A stretch of DNA of 64,000 nt from Ichthyophthirius multifiliis. Taxonomy: Eukaryota > Ciliophora > Oligohymenophorea > Hymenostomatida. Shown piece after piece: positions 13,013-26,200 of the stretch; the first letter of the stretch is position 1, and each line of letters opens with the position of its first letter. The translations under genes and the position numbers were made by a program. The notes under the pieces were generated by a model. It was not told the origin of the DNA, made no database searches, and saw only the letters and a list, made by a program, of their open reading frames with translations. The stretch is taken from NCBI RefSeq assembly GCF_000220395.1, contig NW_004085940.1:1-64000 (forward strand), in the 5' to 3' direction.

Positions 13013-14346
13013 CATTTTATTGATAAAACTAGTTTTTAAAACACTTCTAATAATTATAATTTTAATAAAGAAAAATCTAAATGTTCTCCTTTTATTTCTC
13101 AATCTATTTAAAAAATTATAAATAAAAAAGAAGAATATAAAAATTTTGATAAAGAAGATTTTATAGTTAATTCAGAAAAAAGCTAATTTTAAACAAACTT
13201 TACATAAAATATTAATGAAGATGGTTTAGATAGTAGAGAAAAATACAATACTATTGTAAATTTGATAAAAAGTATACCTGAAAAAAATTAAAATTCTATA
13301 TAAAAAATAAAAAAAATATTCTCTAAACCAAACATTTCATTAACAATTCCTAAAGATACTAATTTAATGAATATAGATAATAAGACATAAATAAAATCTC
13401 CTAAAAATACTATGGATTTAAATTTTATGAGTGTTAATACAAACAATGGTAACAATTCAAATATTTAGCCTATAAAAATAATTTAAGTATAGTACCCATG
13501 ACTTCGATTTTAAAACGAAAATAATAACAAAGATTCTTTGATATTAAAGGTGTTTAAGATTTAAACGAAGATAAGTTTATTTAAGAAGAGGTTATTAAAT
13601 TAAAAGAGTAAGAATAAAATAACATAATCTTTATTTGGCAGAAGAAAAAGCTAAAAATAAAAAAATTATTAAAAATTTAAGAAAATGAATAAAATTGTAA
13701 TTCGTCATAAGGAAAAATCGTATAATAATTAAATTAAAAATTATAAAATAATTCAAATCAAACTTTGAAATCTTAAGTTTTAAAATAATTTATAGAAAAT
13801 TAAAGGATTTTGTCTAAAATAGAAAGATTAGAGGACAATAATAATGACAAAAAAATCGAAGGAATAATAAATTTATTCAAGGAAGAGAAAAAAAATATTT
13901 ATAAAAAAGTGCAAGTTTTTCATGCAGATAATATTATACATAATAATAAATAAAAGCCAAAAAATTAATAAAATTTACATTTAGAAAAAATTAAATAAAA
14001 TTCTTTTAATAATTTGTAATAATAAAATAATACAGATAAAAATTTACAAAATAAAGCTATAATTTCAAGATAAACTAAATATTCTTATAATACTAATGTT
14101 ACTACAGCTGCTGAAAAAATAAAAAAATAAAAAAATAATACTTAATTTTTAAAATAACCTTTAATGGCTTACTTTTCATAATAATAATAAGATAATAGAG
14201 TTTCAGATTTTATTGATTTTCCGTTTTTTACTCTTCCAAGTAATCATTTTTTAGATACTTATTTAATTAATACTTCTTAGTCTAATATTAATTTATATAC
14301 TCCAGTTGGTATTTTTTAAGATCAACCTAATTTCAAGTACGATTGA
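10549..14346 (+). CDS. Large Gln/Asn-rich coiled-coil protein
   Basis: A long multi-exon gene of roughly 1,200 residues begins at ATG 10549 (MSKMVNFLDFHKSEDQQ) and ends at TGA 14344-14346. It is hydrophilic with coils such as NQLKELFKSKQQFQQKITE. A GT-AG intron lies at about 11245-11284 and another at about 11563-11653. A third near 12165-12203 is likely. The C-terminal third is more globular, with a proline/phenylalanine-containing end (FIDFPFFTLPSNHFL). An AAT/TAA run at 12967-13011 codes Gln or Asn depending on frame. Single-base breaks occur at an A9 run (10614-10622), around 11000, at a T5 run just before the repeat, and near 13500. Each is resolved by one base, so I read this as one gene with assembly errors. 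No known domain was recognised. It might be a cytoskeletal or basal-body protein, but that is a guess. Confidence 0.6.
12967..13011 (+). repeat. AAT/TAA trinucleotide tract inside coding sequence
   Basis: Fifteen or so trinucleotide units lie inside the large coiled-coil gene. The frame entering from the left reads them as Gln (TAA) and soon hits TGA. A one-base change in the preceding T run reads them as Asn (AAT) and continues for several hundred codons. The Asn frame is therefore the more likely one. Confidence 0.8.
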
Positions 14347-14622
14347 TTTTCTTTCTTATTTTTTTTTATATTAAATAATTATTATATTACTTTATAACAT
14401 ATTTTTAAGTTTTCTTTTAAATTTTTTTTTATATTTATTTAAATTATAAAAATCATTAATTTTCTACATAATCTTTATGCGAAAAAAAAATATATATACA
14501 TATTAAGAATGTAAAATAATATTAAATTTACAGAATTTAACAAACAATTTACGTTCGACAAATAAAAAAACAAATTAAATATCTGAATCTGATTTATAAT
14601 CAGAAAATGAAAAAATTGTTTT

Positions 14623-15723
14623 ATGATTTGCACAAAAAACTTACAACAAGATAATACAATATAATAAAGATAATATACAGATAATTCAAAATATGAAGGC
14701 CATTTAAAAAATAATATCCGAGAAGGCTTAGGGATATATTATTTTGGAAACGGGGATATATATTTAGGTTAATGGGAAAATGATTAATTTAATGGATAGG
14801 GTACTTTTATATTTGAAAATAATGAAAGATTTTAAGGTATTTTCAAAGATGGATAAAAAAATGGTGAAGGTAAATATTTTTACAAAAACCGAGATACATT
14901 TGAAGAAAAGTATTATATGGATAAAAAGCATGGATTTGGAATTTATAAATATAATTCAAGCAAAGAAAAATATGAAGGATATTGGGAAAATGGATAAAAA
15001 TAAGGAAATGGAACTTATTTTTATATAAATGGGGATAAATATGAGGGATAATGGAAAAATAATTAAAAACAAGGAAAAGGAACCCTTTATTATTCAGAAA
15101 AGGATAGTTTTTATGAAGGATAATGGTTAAACGATAGAGCTTGTGGTTTTGGTATTATTTAGACAAATGATTATAAATATGAAGGATATTTAAAAGACTT
15201 GTAAAAACATGAAAGATGGGTTTATTTATTTTCTGATGGGTCAAAATACGAAAAAAATTTTTGAATAATTGTTTTAATGGAAATGGAGTTTTAGTATATT
15301 CAAATAAATATATTTATTAAGAGGTTTCATTAATGACGAAAGAAATGGAATTGGAGTTTATTAGTATTAAAATGGAGATGTTTATGAAGGAGGTTGGATA
15401 AAAAATAAAAATAGGGAATGGGTAAACTTTAAATGATTAAAGAGAATATATATAATGGAAATTGGTAAAAAATAATTTTATAAAATATTTTTTATAGTTT
15501 ATTTTATTTTATTTTAGGAATGATGGTAAAAAAAATGGATAAGGATAATATTTTTTTGCTAATGGAGATTTATATGAAGGATACTTTGATAATGGATTTA
15601 GATAAGGGAAAGGTATTTATAAATGGTCGGATAAATCTTATTATTATGGAGATTGGGAAAAAGTATTTTTTATTTAAACTAAATATTAAATAATTTGTTT
15701 ATATAATTATATATGATTATATC

Positions 15724-15776
<53 letters not shown>

Positions 15777-15970
15777 TTATTTATTTATGTTACAATTTTT
15801 TTTTTTTTTTTTTATTTTATTTTTACAAAAGGATTAAATGCATGGAAATTGTTTTTTTGTAGTTCTTATGTGATTTAATTTCAAGGATATTTTCAAAATG
15901 ATTTTTATATTGGTATTATTTCATATTTTTATAATATTAACTTAAATAATTTTTTAGATTACTTATATGA
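14623..15970 (+). CDS. MORN-repeat protein
   Basis: The protein is a string of MORN repeats (about 23 aa, YEGxWxxGxxxGxGxY pattern), which form extended beta-hairpin rods and often tether membranes or cytoskeleton in protists. Clear units include KYEGHLKNNIREGLGIYYF, YLGQWENDQFNGQGTF, KYEGYWENGQKQGNGTYFY, KYEGQWKNNQKQGKGTLYY, VYEGGW and LYEGYFDNGFRQGKGIYKW, more than ten in all. The ATG at 14623 (MICTKNLQQ) is preceded by an in-frame TGA, which fixes the start. Introns are inferred at about 15470-15518 and 15664-15831, the latter containing a TA microsatellite. Three one-base breaks around 15255, 15320 and 15416 are each repaired by one base in or next to an A or G run and restore perfect MORN spacing. 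The exact 3' end is uncertain, with a probable stop at 15968-15970. Confidence 0.85.
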
Positions 15971-16419
15971 AATTTTATTTTTAAATTAGAAATACATGTA
16001 AAAATATATTAAAAATTAAATTATTTATATAAATAAAAATTAAATATTTATTTATGTATTAATTAAATAATTTTATACAAAATAAAATGAACTAAAAATA
16101 AAGATTATATTTATAATTAATTAATTTATTAAATAAAAATTTATACAAAATACAAAAAAAAATCAATAATAATTATATATTATTAAGATAATATAACATA
16201 TTAAATAAAAAATAATTAATATAAAATACAAACTATTAATATATTAATAATAATAGATTTATAAAGATATGATAAGAAAAAATGATATAAAAGTATATAA
16301 ATAAATATTAATAAATTATTATACAAATTATAAATATAAATATTGAAAAAAATTATAAGCAAAAATGATATTAACAATAACAATAATAATGGTAATAATA
16401 ATAATATTTATTATTTATT
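15971..16419. other. AT-rich intergenic stretch
   Basis: I see no gene here. The sequence is A-rich with AAT-type repeats near 16370-16410. The frame of the preceding MORN gene stays open for some distance, so a longer C-terminus cannot be excluded. Confidence 0.5.
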
Positions 16420-16880
16420 ACCTTTTTAAAAATAAAATATTTATTTTTCACTAATAAAGAAAACTTATATATTTTCCTTTTTAAAAATTAAAAGCAGATA
16501 TTCCTATAAACATTTATAAAAAATTTCATTCTTCTTCATTTATAAAATCTTATTTTTTTTCTTTGTTTGTTTTTAATATATTTTATTTTTATGGTTTACT
16601 TCATAATATACTATATATGAATGTATTTCTTTTTAAAACTATCTGATTAATATATTTTTTTAGCTCCATAAATAATATTCTTATTCTTTTATGATTTTCT
16701 TCATTTATTCGAATTCTTAATATTTTGCTATAAGTTTTATTGCAAACACTAAATAATAAGAATTTTTTAATAAATTTAGTAATTTTTTACTTATAATAAT
16801 ATAAATTAAGTGTATATTTGTAAAATAATTTAATTATTGTTATAAATCTTTATATTTGCTTTTGGTCTAATAAAAATATT
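16420..16880 (-). CDS. Hypothetical minus-strand gene or fragment
   Basis: Reading the minus strand with the ciliate code gives a protein-like frame containing FAIKLIAKYQEFEQMKKI and KEQEYYLWSQKNILIRQF, followed by Lys/Gln-rich sequence to about 16420. It begins just after a plausible 42-bp GT-AG intron whose acceptor is at about 16749. The upstream exon (about 16790-16880) is open but AT-rich. No start codon is certain: an ATG could be formed across the intron. I do not recognise a family. The unusual density of G/C compared with flanking DNA supports a real exon. Confidence 0.3.
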
Positions 16881-17872
16881 TATATTTATATGAAAAAAAA
16901 TGTATTCTTAAATATGAAATTGTAATTTGATATTGTTTAAAATAAAAATAACAATTAAAAAAATAAATATTTTATTTATATTATCGTAATATTATTATTA
17001 TTTGACATTGATATTAATATTAATATTAATATAATAATAGTAATAATAATAATAATATTAATATTAATAATAATAATAATATAAATAAAATATAAATATA
17101 AATATAAATATAAATATAAAATAATATAATATAATATTAATGAAAATTTTTATTTTTATTATTTTAACAATAATTCAAATTTATATATATATTATTATGA
17201 TTTTTATTTTTATTTTAAGATAAAATTAAACTAAATACAATATAATTTATTAATTTATTAATTTTATATAAAAAAATTTATTAATAAAGATATAATTTTT
17301 TTTTTAAATTTTAATTTAAAAAACTTTATGTAATGTCAAAAAGATATAATTTATTTTATTTTATTTTTAATATATATATATATTGTTTTATTCTTAATAA
17401 TTATAATTTTATATTTTATCTTTTAATTTTTTTTATTTAAATAATTAGTAACTAAAAAAATATTTTTAACAGTATTTAATTTTTTTTTATATAAGTTTTT
17501 ATTATAATAGTTTTCTGCTTTAGACAATTAACCTATTTAAAAAATTTTTAATGCTAGTTAATATTATAATAATATTTTTTATTTTTAATATTTTTGTATT
17601 TATTGTTTATAATATAAATAAAATTGTTGTTATTTAGCTAATATTTAATTAAGGTTTTAAATTTTTTGATTATTTATTCATATTTTTTTAAAAAAAATAT
17701 ATTCCAAAAATACTAATTACTTTCTATATTTTTAATTTTTAGTCTTTTTTCTTAATTACATCAAATTTTATAGGTTTTATTTTCACCTATTTTGTAAATC
17801 ATAATAAAAAGCAGCAAAGAAAAAAAAATAAGACTATTTAATAATATTTATAAAAAAAAATACCAATATAAA
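16881..17872. repeat. AT-rich intergenic region with trinucleotide repeats
   Basis: No coding sequence is supported. Imperfect ATT/AAT and TATAAA-type repeats occupy about 16990-17135. Long T runs and A runs fill the rest up to the CRAL-TRIO gene. Confidence 0.6.
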
Positions 17873-18972
17873 ATGTAACTTTATAAGATTTAAGAATATG
17901 AACTTAACGAAAAAGAGTATAATAATTATTGTATATTTAAGTAACTTGTAATTGATGATTCTTAAAAAAATCCAATTCTTATTGATACTAATAATAGATT
18001 ATAATTTTTATAAGATTAAAAATGTATAGATTTGTAATAAAATAATATTTAATAAATTTTAAATCATAAAATCTCATTATATTAAATATTATACAACGAC
18101 GATAATAAGTTGATAAGATTTTTTAAAGGTTGCGAAAATTAAATATAAAATTCATTTAAATAATGGAAAAATTGGATGCAATGGTATATAAATGAAGAAA
18201 TATTTAATTTAAATATAGAATAATTATAAGAAACATTTAAAGAAAAAAAGATTTATTTTCATGAAACGGATAAAGATGGAAATGCGTGTTTAATTTTAAA
18301 AATGTAGAATTTTTTAATATAAGATAATGACATATAATAAAATTTATAACTTTTTATTTATATGTTGGAAAATATCAAAAGTAGTAAAAATATAAAAATA
18401 CATTTTTTTAAAAAATAATTAAACAAGACTCTAATAAATTAACTATAATTGTAGATGCGAAAAATTTCGGAAGTCATCAATTAACTAATGGCTTAATATA
18501 ATTAATGAAACAAAATACTAAAATTTTTGCTGAATATTATCCTGAGAAACTTGCTGCATCTTATATTGTTTATTCTAATTGGATTTTCAAGTTTGGATTT
18601 AATATTGTAAAACCGTTTTTTAATCATAATTTAACTAGTAAAATAAAATTTTTAAATGTTAAAGATCTTGAATTATATTTTGAATAAAATTCCCTTCTTC
18701 AAGAATATGGGGGTTGTAGTGTTTTAGAAAATTTCGAAAAATATATTAATGAATAAAAGATAATTTAATAATAAAAATAAAATATTAATTATATTAAAAA
18801 TTAATAAATAGATAGTAATAGTAGTGTTTATTTTACTATAGAATCTGAAAATCAACTTTTTTAAGAATAAGAGATTAAGTAAAATAAAAATAAAAGTATG
18901 ATAATAATTGAAGAAAATGACAATTTAAACTAAGGAGGATGTTGCAGAAATAGTAGTTGTTAGATTTATTGA
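17873..18972 (+). CDS. CRAL-TRIO (Sec14-like) lipid-binding protein
   Basis: This is a lipid-transfer protein of the CRAL-TRIO/Sec14 family, about 365 aa. The N-terminal part has a short helical region with SFKQWKNWMQWYINEE. The CRAL-TRIO core is recognisable: KIYFHETDKDGNACLIL, TIIVDAKNFG, FAEYYPEKLAASYIVYSNW followed by IFKFGFNIVKPFF (compare YPERLAKAYIINAPWIF in Sec14), TSKIKFL, and the end motif LLQEYGG. The C-terminus is polar and ends in a Cys-rich GGCCRNSSCQIY, a possible lipidation or membrane-association site. The ATG at 17873 is the first in frame; the stop is TGA 18970-18972. One frame break at the T/A run near 18408-18420 is repaired by one added A and restores the conserved core, so it is probably a sequence error. 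It likely binds phosphoinositides or similar lipids. Confidence 0.82.
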
Positions 18973-19263
18973 ATTATTTTAATTTTTGTATATTTTATTC
19001 TATTTAAAATTAATTTTTTATTTAAAAAATAAAAATTATAATAATTTAATAATGTTTAACTTAAAAATATAGATTTTTGATAATAACTAAAAAAATATAT
19101 ATATAAATTACTGATTATTTTTAAGAATAAATATATATATGTAAATATATTTAAATAAATATTTTTTTTATAAAAAAATTCAAACATATAATGCTTAATA
19201 ATCATATAAATATATATATATAAATATAATCTTTTTTTTTTATAACAAGAAAAAACTAATATA

Positions 19264-21438
19264 ATGTAAAAAGTTGATCATCAAATAAAAAAACATACTC
19301 AATATCAAATATAGATAAACTAATATTCCAAAGTAGCAAATATACATTAGCAAGGAAAATTTTTTTCCGGTAATAATCTAAAGAAGATATTTAAGAAAAC
19401 AAGAAAAAATATTTTTTAAATACAGAAAACAATAATAATATAGAATAAAAAAATATTCATAAAAAAACTCAATCTGAATATTTTTCATAAAAAAATTAAT
19501 TAGAAAAAATTAAATTTTCATTCACATATGTAAAAAAATAAGCCTAAGTAATTCCATAGACTTTATTTTTTAATAATTAGTCTATATAAATAGTTGATTT
19601 ACAAAATAATAAATTTTAAGAAATTCCACAAATAATACTAACTTTTGAAAATTTAAAAGCCTTGAAATTAGATAATAATTAAATTCGAAAAATAGACGAA
19701 AAAATTTTCAATTCAATAAAATTAGAATACTTGTCTCTTAAAAATAATATTCTTTTCGAAATTCCTACATAAATATCCTCATTTTAAACTTCTTTGAAAT
19801 ATTTAGACATTTCATATAATCGAATTGATAATTTATAACCAATTTGTACCCTTTATAATTTATAATCTTTACATATAAATAATAATGACTTCCGAAAAAT
19901 ACCCACTGATTTCCATTTGTTACAATAACTTAAAGAATTATCCCTAGACTGGTTTTTTTATTTATAGCCTTCAATGGAAGTTCTCCAAAACGGCGTTTAA
20001 GGCGAAAAAAACATAAAAAATCTCCAAAAAATGCTCTAAGAATTAGAAAGAAAATAAGAAATAACTTTCATATAATTTGTTTAAAACATAAACTCAAAAA
20101 ACTTTAACATTAATTATTAATACAAAGATTAAAAATTCTAATATATAACACATTAAGCTGCTTTAAGGGAGGAAATAGGCATTTTAATATCTATTTTAGA
20201 AGAAAAAATAAGCCTAATAGATGTTTTAGACTAGGAAAATCACACGCCATTATCCTTATGTATTGAAGTTATAGGAGAAGCTTTTAAGTTGCAAAGTTTT
20301 GGTTTGTAATGGAGCTAATGTTAATTTGGGAGGAGGAAAAATGGGAAATTGTATAATTTTAAGTATTTTGAAAAAATAATATTTTCTATTAAAGGATATA
20401 CTTAAGAATGGTGGAAATGTTAATTTTTAACATTTTTAGGGAAATACACCTATTCATTATGTAATGGAGAATTATGAGAACTAGAATTGGAGATGCTGGA
20501 ATTCTATATTAGAAGTTTTAATGTAATTTGGGGCCGATCCGAATAAAATTAATCACGAAGGGCTGGCGCCGGTACATATTTTGGCAAAAAGAGGACTCTA
20601 TTAATGCTTGAGATTCGTTTTAGAGTATAATAAAGGACTTTTTTTGGAAAAAAATATTTAAAAATAAGGCGGATTTTTATTCAATTTGGATAAAAAAAGT
20701 AAACATAAAGAAAGTGCGTTGTTTTTGGCTTGTAAATTGAATTTACTTGATATAGCAGAAGGGTTAATTGAGGGAGGTTGTAATGTATTTTTAGAAAATT
20801 TTTGGGGAAAAATCCCTAGTTAGGTGTGTTTAAAAAATGGTTTTTTATATAAATTATTAAAGAAAAAATAATTAGAAGCTTTTTAGGGTTTTTTCTTTTT
20901 TGAATAAAAAAAATAATTTTAATTATAATAGGTTTTTTTGGATATTAATAAAAGTAGTTTTTTTTTTTTTTTTTTTTTAATATGTAATAAAAAAGATGAT
21001 GTTTTTTTATATATAGAGGATTAAATTTAAGGAAATACTTAAGAAAATACAGGGAATACATAAGAAAATACAGGAAATAATAATAAATTTTAAGAAAATT
21101 ATATATTATAAGATAATTTAGAAGAATGTGATATTTTTAGTGATAATGAAAGTATCTAAAAAGCGTAAAATTTCACTAAAAGTTTAAAAGCGAAGTAAAA
21201 TAGTAGAAATTTAAGCTTCTTGGTTGATTATGAGAAAAATAAAATTTTAGTTAATGCTTAATCTTCAAAAAAAGATATTTTTAAAGAAGAAGAAGAAAAA
21301 AATATTTTAGAATAAAGTTACAAAGAAAAATATGATAACAACATTTATAAATAATAATTATATAAACCTAATAATATTTAATAATTAAATATTATATCTG
21401 AAATAAATAAAAAGAAAAGTAAATAATTTTTTTGTTGA
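19264..21438 (+). CDS. Leucine-rich repeat plus ankyrin repeat protein
   Basis: This is a scaffold-type protein of about 725 aa. Residues about 110-230 are leucine-rich repeats (LKALKLDNNQIRKIDEKIF, LEYLSLKNNILFEIP, LKYLDISYNRIDNL, LQSLHINNNDFRKIP). A coiled linker follows, then ankyrin repeats (ALREEIGILISILEEK, NHTPLSLCIEV, NGANVNLGGG, GNTPIHYVMEN, FGADPNKINHEGLAPVHILA, SALFLACKLNLLDIAEGLI). The tail is Gln/Asn/Lys-rich with a short tandem repeat (NTQENTG). Start ATG 19264 gives MQKVDHQIKKHTQY; the stop is TGA 21436-21438. Two one-base frame breaks are seen, at a T7 run near 19360 and near 20290. Repair of each joins the LRR and ankyrin parts into one protein. The combination suggests a protein-interaction adaptor, possibly ciliary or signalling; no catalytic domain is present. 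Confidence 0.8.
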
Positions 21439-21526
21439 TCATTAATATTTTAATTATATTATATATATTAAAGAATAATTTAATATTATAACTCCTTAGT
21501 TTGTAAGTTTTATAAATTTTTAATAG

Positions 21527-22427
21527 GAAAAACATAGAAAATTTATAAAAAGAGTTTAAAAATTAAATATAAAATTTAAAGAGAAGAATATTGAACTAAA
21601 ATATTAGCTTTAATGAAAAATTTAATTATGTAAGTTAAATAATTAAATATTATTTAGATTCTAAAGAATATATATCGTTTCTTAAATAAATATTTGCTTA
21701 AAATAAAGAGTTATTAAAAGTAAATATTGAGAATATTAAGAATAATGGAGTCTTTATTGAAAAAAATTACATAAATTAAATTTTAGAAATTTTAGATCAA
21801 ATTAACGGAGAAAATTATTTTGGTTAAATTTAGCTTTTATAGAATAATAAATTAATCGAATTTTTAAAAAACGTCTAGTTAATATACGAAAGTATTCAAA
21901 AACAAGATGATTGCTCAGAAATATTTAAAAATAGTGTTTCTTATCATTAGATTATACCAGCTGTACATACAAATTAAAGTATAAAGGAAATTCTAATTAA
22001 TTAATAGGTTTTAAAGGAAAATAGAGAAGATGTGTAAAAAATATTAAAAAAATAAATTGTTTGTGAAAAAAATAATGTTGTTTTATAATTTGAATATTTT
22101 TAAAATGTTTGCCAAAATTAATTTTTTTAAAATAATATAGAAAGGGAAAATTTGATAAAGGAAAAATTTAAAGCATATAAAAAACATAATTATAACTTAT
22201 AATAATATGGAATAATACAAAATTCAAATAATAAATAAAAAAGATAATAAATTAATTAAAAAAACTTATTTAGTTAAAAAGAAATTGAGTTAAAATAAAT
22301 CAAAAGTAAAGCCAATTTATAAAGCTATACTATTTATTCAAATGAAAATTCGATAGAATAATCTAAAAATATTAATGGATAAAACGAATTAATTTAAACA
22401 TATATTCAAAATAAAATAATTATTTGA
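21527..22427 (+). CDS. Coiled-coil hypothetical, possibly 3' exon(s) of the LRR-ankyrin gene
   Basis: A frame without TGA runs from about 21615 to TGA 22425-22427, with protein-like codon use and segments such as NYVSQIIKYYLDSKEYISF, INQILEILDQINGENYF and NQSIKEILINQQVLKENRE. An exon-like stretch in another frame (KHRKFIKRVQKLNIKFKEK) precedes it after a plausible acceptor at 21526. No convincing ATG opens it. Either it is a separate gene with an unseen first exon, or it is spliced from the preceding LRR-ankyrin gene, whose last codons contain a GTAAAT donor at 21419. That joining did not give an unbroken frame, so I keep them apart. The product is Asn/Gln/Lys-rich and largely helical. Confidence 0.45.
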
Positions 22428-23214
22428 ATAATTATTTTTTTGGTTAATTTTTTAGAACTATCTATTCAATTTTTATTTTATATATTATTATATTTTATGT
22501 GTATATATTATTTTCAAATTTTCGATATATATATAAAAGAATTATTAAAATGTTCTCACAAGTATTTATATTTTTCGAATTTTAAGCATTTTTATATTAT
22601 GTAAACAATTGTTTTATCATATAATAAAAAAAATAGTTTTAATTCATATAATATTTATTTTAATACGAAAATTTTTTTTTTTTTTTTTTAAATGAATAAA
22701 AATAAAAGTTCAAAATTTATCATTATCATTTTTTAACCATAATATTTAAATTTTCGATTAATTCGAAAAATGTAAAAAAATAAAATAGACTAATATTATA
22801 AATGTAAAAATATGATTCAAAAAATATAAAAATAAATTTTAGTTGTTAATACAATGTGATTATATATATATAATTATAAATGGAAAAAATAATATAAATT
22901 TTGTTAATATTTATATACGTCAGAAGCTTTAATAACTATAAATAAGAACATAATATATTTATAAATGTTTCTAATAATTTTTTATACTTAAGTTTCATAG
23001 AAAGATTATAAATAATATATATTATAATTTTTTGTTTCCTTTTAAATAATAAAGTATCCTATTTATTTTTCTTCTTTTTTTATATATATAAAATATTTAA
23101 CTATAAATATTTATAATAAAATATTTGATAATATAAAAGAGAGAAAAAAAAAAATATAAAATTAATAAAAAAGAAAAAAAAAAAAGAACAAAAAAAAATT
23201 AAATAAAAAACAAA
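22428..23214. other. AT-rich intergenic region upstream of the HECT ligase
   Basis: No gene is supported. The stretch holds T-rich then A-rich sequence, with a poly-A-rich leader immediately upstream of the ATG at 23215. Confidence 0.6.
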
Positions 23215-26200
23215 ATGAAAATCCCTCAAAATTTAATAGAGGATTTAAAGAAAGTTTCATTTTCATTTGTAAAACCTTAAAAAAATGCTAAAAATACGAT
23301 TTATATATATATATATATATATAATTAAAGGAAAAAGACGAACATATATTCGAAAAAATAAAAGCCTATACAATTGATGAAACAATATAAAATTTAGATT
23401 ACTTAAAAAATGAAGAAGCGTTAATACGTACGTTAGATTCTAAATGCATATCAATAATATTAGATAAACTAGATTTTTTATTAGAAAATCAAATAGAAAT
23501 ATTAAAACATTATTAAAGAAATAATAACTAATTCATAAAAGAAGATTATATATAAAAAATAAACTCAAATTTAAAATAAATACTTCTATTAGAATAAAAA
23601 TTGCTCAAATAATATTATTATAGATGTCTATTTTAATAAATAGATAGAATGATTGATTTATTAAAGTTTTGTGATGATTTGGAGGTAAAGAAGGAGACTT
23701 TAAATGTTAGTTTATTGATTTTTAGTGATGAAAATTTTACAAAAGAAGAGTTTCCATATTTAAAATAGGAAGAAATTTGCTAATTTGGATATTATTTGCG
23801 ATTTTATATTTTACATTTTAATTCTTTTAATAATTAGAAAGTGGAATTAGTGATATATTTGATAAAAAAATATTGGAAATAAGCGAAAAATTTAATTTTT
23901 ATAACCAAAATGAGGTCATATGTTCTTATGAGTAGATTTTTGTGAAAAATTTTATCTAGAAAAGTTAGAATAGGGAATATTTTTCAATATAAATATAAGA
24001 AAATAATGAAAAAAATAGTACTTTTTAGTCCCTATAGAATTTGTTTTCGCCATTAAAAATTTAGGAAAATAGTGTAGTTTTTGACGGTTTAAAAGAAAGG
24101 TTTATTTTTTGGAAAAACTTAAAGGAAAATTTTAAAAAGGGAAGAACTTTAATTTGCCAACTTTTTCTTTTGGCAATATAAAACTATATATATTTGATAT
24201 AAATAATTAAAAATCCCATATATAAAATTATAATGGAAGAATAAGAAGTTTTTGAGGAAATCTTATAAAGCCTATAAGGATAAATAAAGGAAATTTTATA
24301 TTTTTAGAAAAGTGAAGATTTTGAAGTTTAATTAGATGTAGAAATAATTAAATTCATGTAATTTATGTTTAATTAATTGACTTAGATTTTAAATAAAGAA
24401 AGCAGTTAACTTTTTGTAAAAATACTAGGTGATTGTATGTATTTTTAATAAAATAATGAGGAAAACTCATTTATTTATTAAGGAAAAACACTTTCTTAAA
24501 AAACTGTTTTAGGATCTTTATTTTAAGTTCATTGTACTGAATTTGTAAATGAAATTTTATAAGAAAATATAATCGAAGTTAATTTTATTGGGGAGATTAA
24601 GTAGGTTTTAGGGGGTGATTTATACAATAAAATGAAAAATTTTCAGTTTTTTAATTTGGAGGTTTTTAAGAATGTTTTTAAAGCATTTTCTTTTTTAGTT
24701 TTTTATTAATCAGAAGAGGTCTAGCCTTAGTTTTTGGAAAATAATTTACTTTAAAAAATTGCTATTTTTTTGTAAAATGATTGCCTAAAATAATATGATT
24801 TTATTAAATAGGAAGAAATTTAAGTGAATAGGAATTCCTATTTAAATTTTGTTAGTGAACTTCTGGAAATCTTAAACTCACTTTTTGAAAGGAACACAAA
24901 AAGGTCGGAAAGACGAGTAGCGACTTAAATTGCTAAAAGTGTAATTAATTTGAAGGAATTTCGAACTGCATTGGCTTTTTAAATTAATAAAATCGAAAAA
25001 AAAGATGAGTAAAAAGACAAAGAAAAGGAAAAAGACGAGGAGGGTGAAAAACAGACTTTTTTTTTGACTTAAAGTGCATTTTTGATAAGTAATATTTGCA
25101 GAGAAAATCCAAATTTAATTGAGAAATTTTTAGAAGAAGATGAGGGGTTAATTTAACTTATTTTAAAGAAACTAAAGGTAATTGAAGTTTCAAAAAATAT
25201 GAAGGAAAATAGTTCCATAATGTGGTTTTTATATCATATTTGTTTGAAGGAAATTCATAGAGAAGAAGTATTTAAAAGTGGTGTTTTCGAGTATTTTTTT
25301 GATGAGATTTTTTTAAATCAAAAAAATGCGGAGAAAACTTACATGAATGATTTGGTGGAATTTTTTGATATTTTGGGTATTTTTTATTCTAATATTAAAG
25401 AATTTTAGAATTTTTTTGTTAATTAAATGCCTTTTTTATTAAAAAAATATAACAAGGAGTATAAAATAATGAAGAAATTTTAGAAAAAATAATTTTTGAA
25501 GAAACAAATATAAAAAAAGAAGAAAATGAGGAAAATTTAAAATAAAATATAAAAATTTTAAGTTTCTAATGCTTTAATGTAGTGAGACTATATGAAAGAT
25601 TTATTGAATTGACATTAGGAATATACGAAAAAGAATGCATATTTGATTATTTAAATATTATGTAATATTGCTGTTTATTTTTTCTTGGTTAATAAAAATA
25701 AAACCATAAGTCTTTATTTTTCGGTTTTAAAGGAATCATAAAAAGTTGTTATTAGAATTTTAATAAAGATTAATAAAATTAATTAAAGAAAGAAATTTTT
25801 TTTAGTGTTGATAAATTAGAAAATTTAATAAAGGCACTAATTTAATATGAAAAGCAAGAAATGTAAATTGAAGAATTAGAAAAAAATAATAATTAAAAAA
25901 AACATACTTTTAATATAAAACATTTAGAAAAGAACAGTTCTTTTTAAATTGTATCTTCTGAAAACATACTTTAATAAGAAAATATTTAATTGAAATTAAT
26001 AAAATAAAAAGATAAAAAATATTTCCTTTAATTAAAATTATATTCATAAATGTAATATATTGACGTACTTTTTGACTCTTTTAGAGCTTTGAAATAAATA
26101 CATAGAATTTTGGAAGAAAATACATCTTTTTTTGAAAGAATAAGTCATTTTTTTACTTTTGTTTGTAATTTGAGATTTTTTGAATAATCTTCTTTTTCTT

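Noticed and set aside
14780-15028. Standard-code frame MINLMDRVLLYLKIM within the MORN gene
   Set aside because: It is a +1 shadow of the MORN repeats, whose glycine and tryptophan spacing in the other frame is unmistakable.
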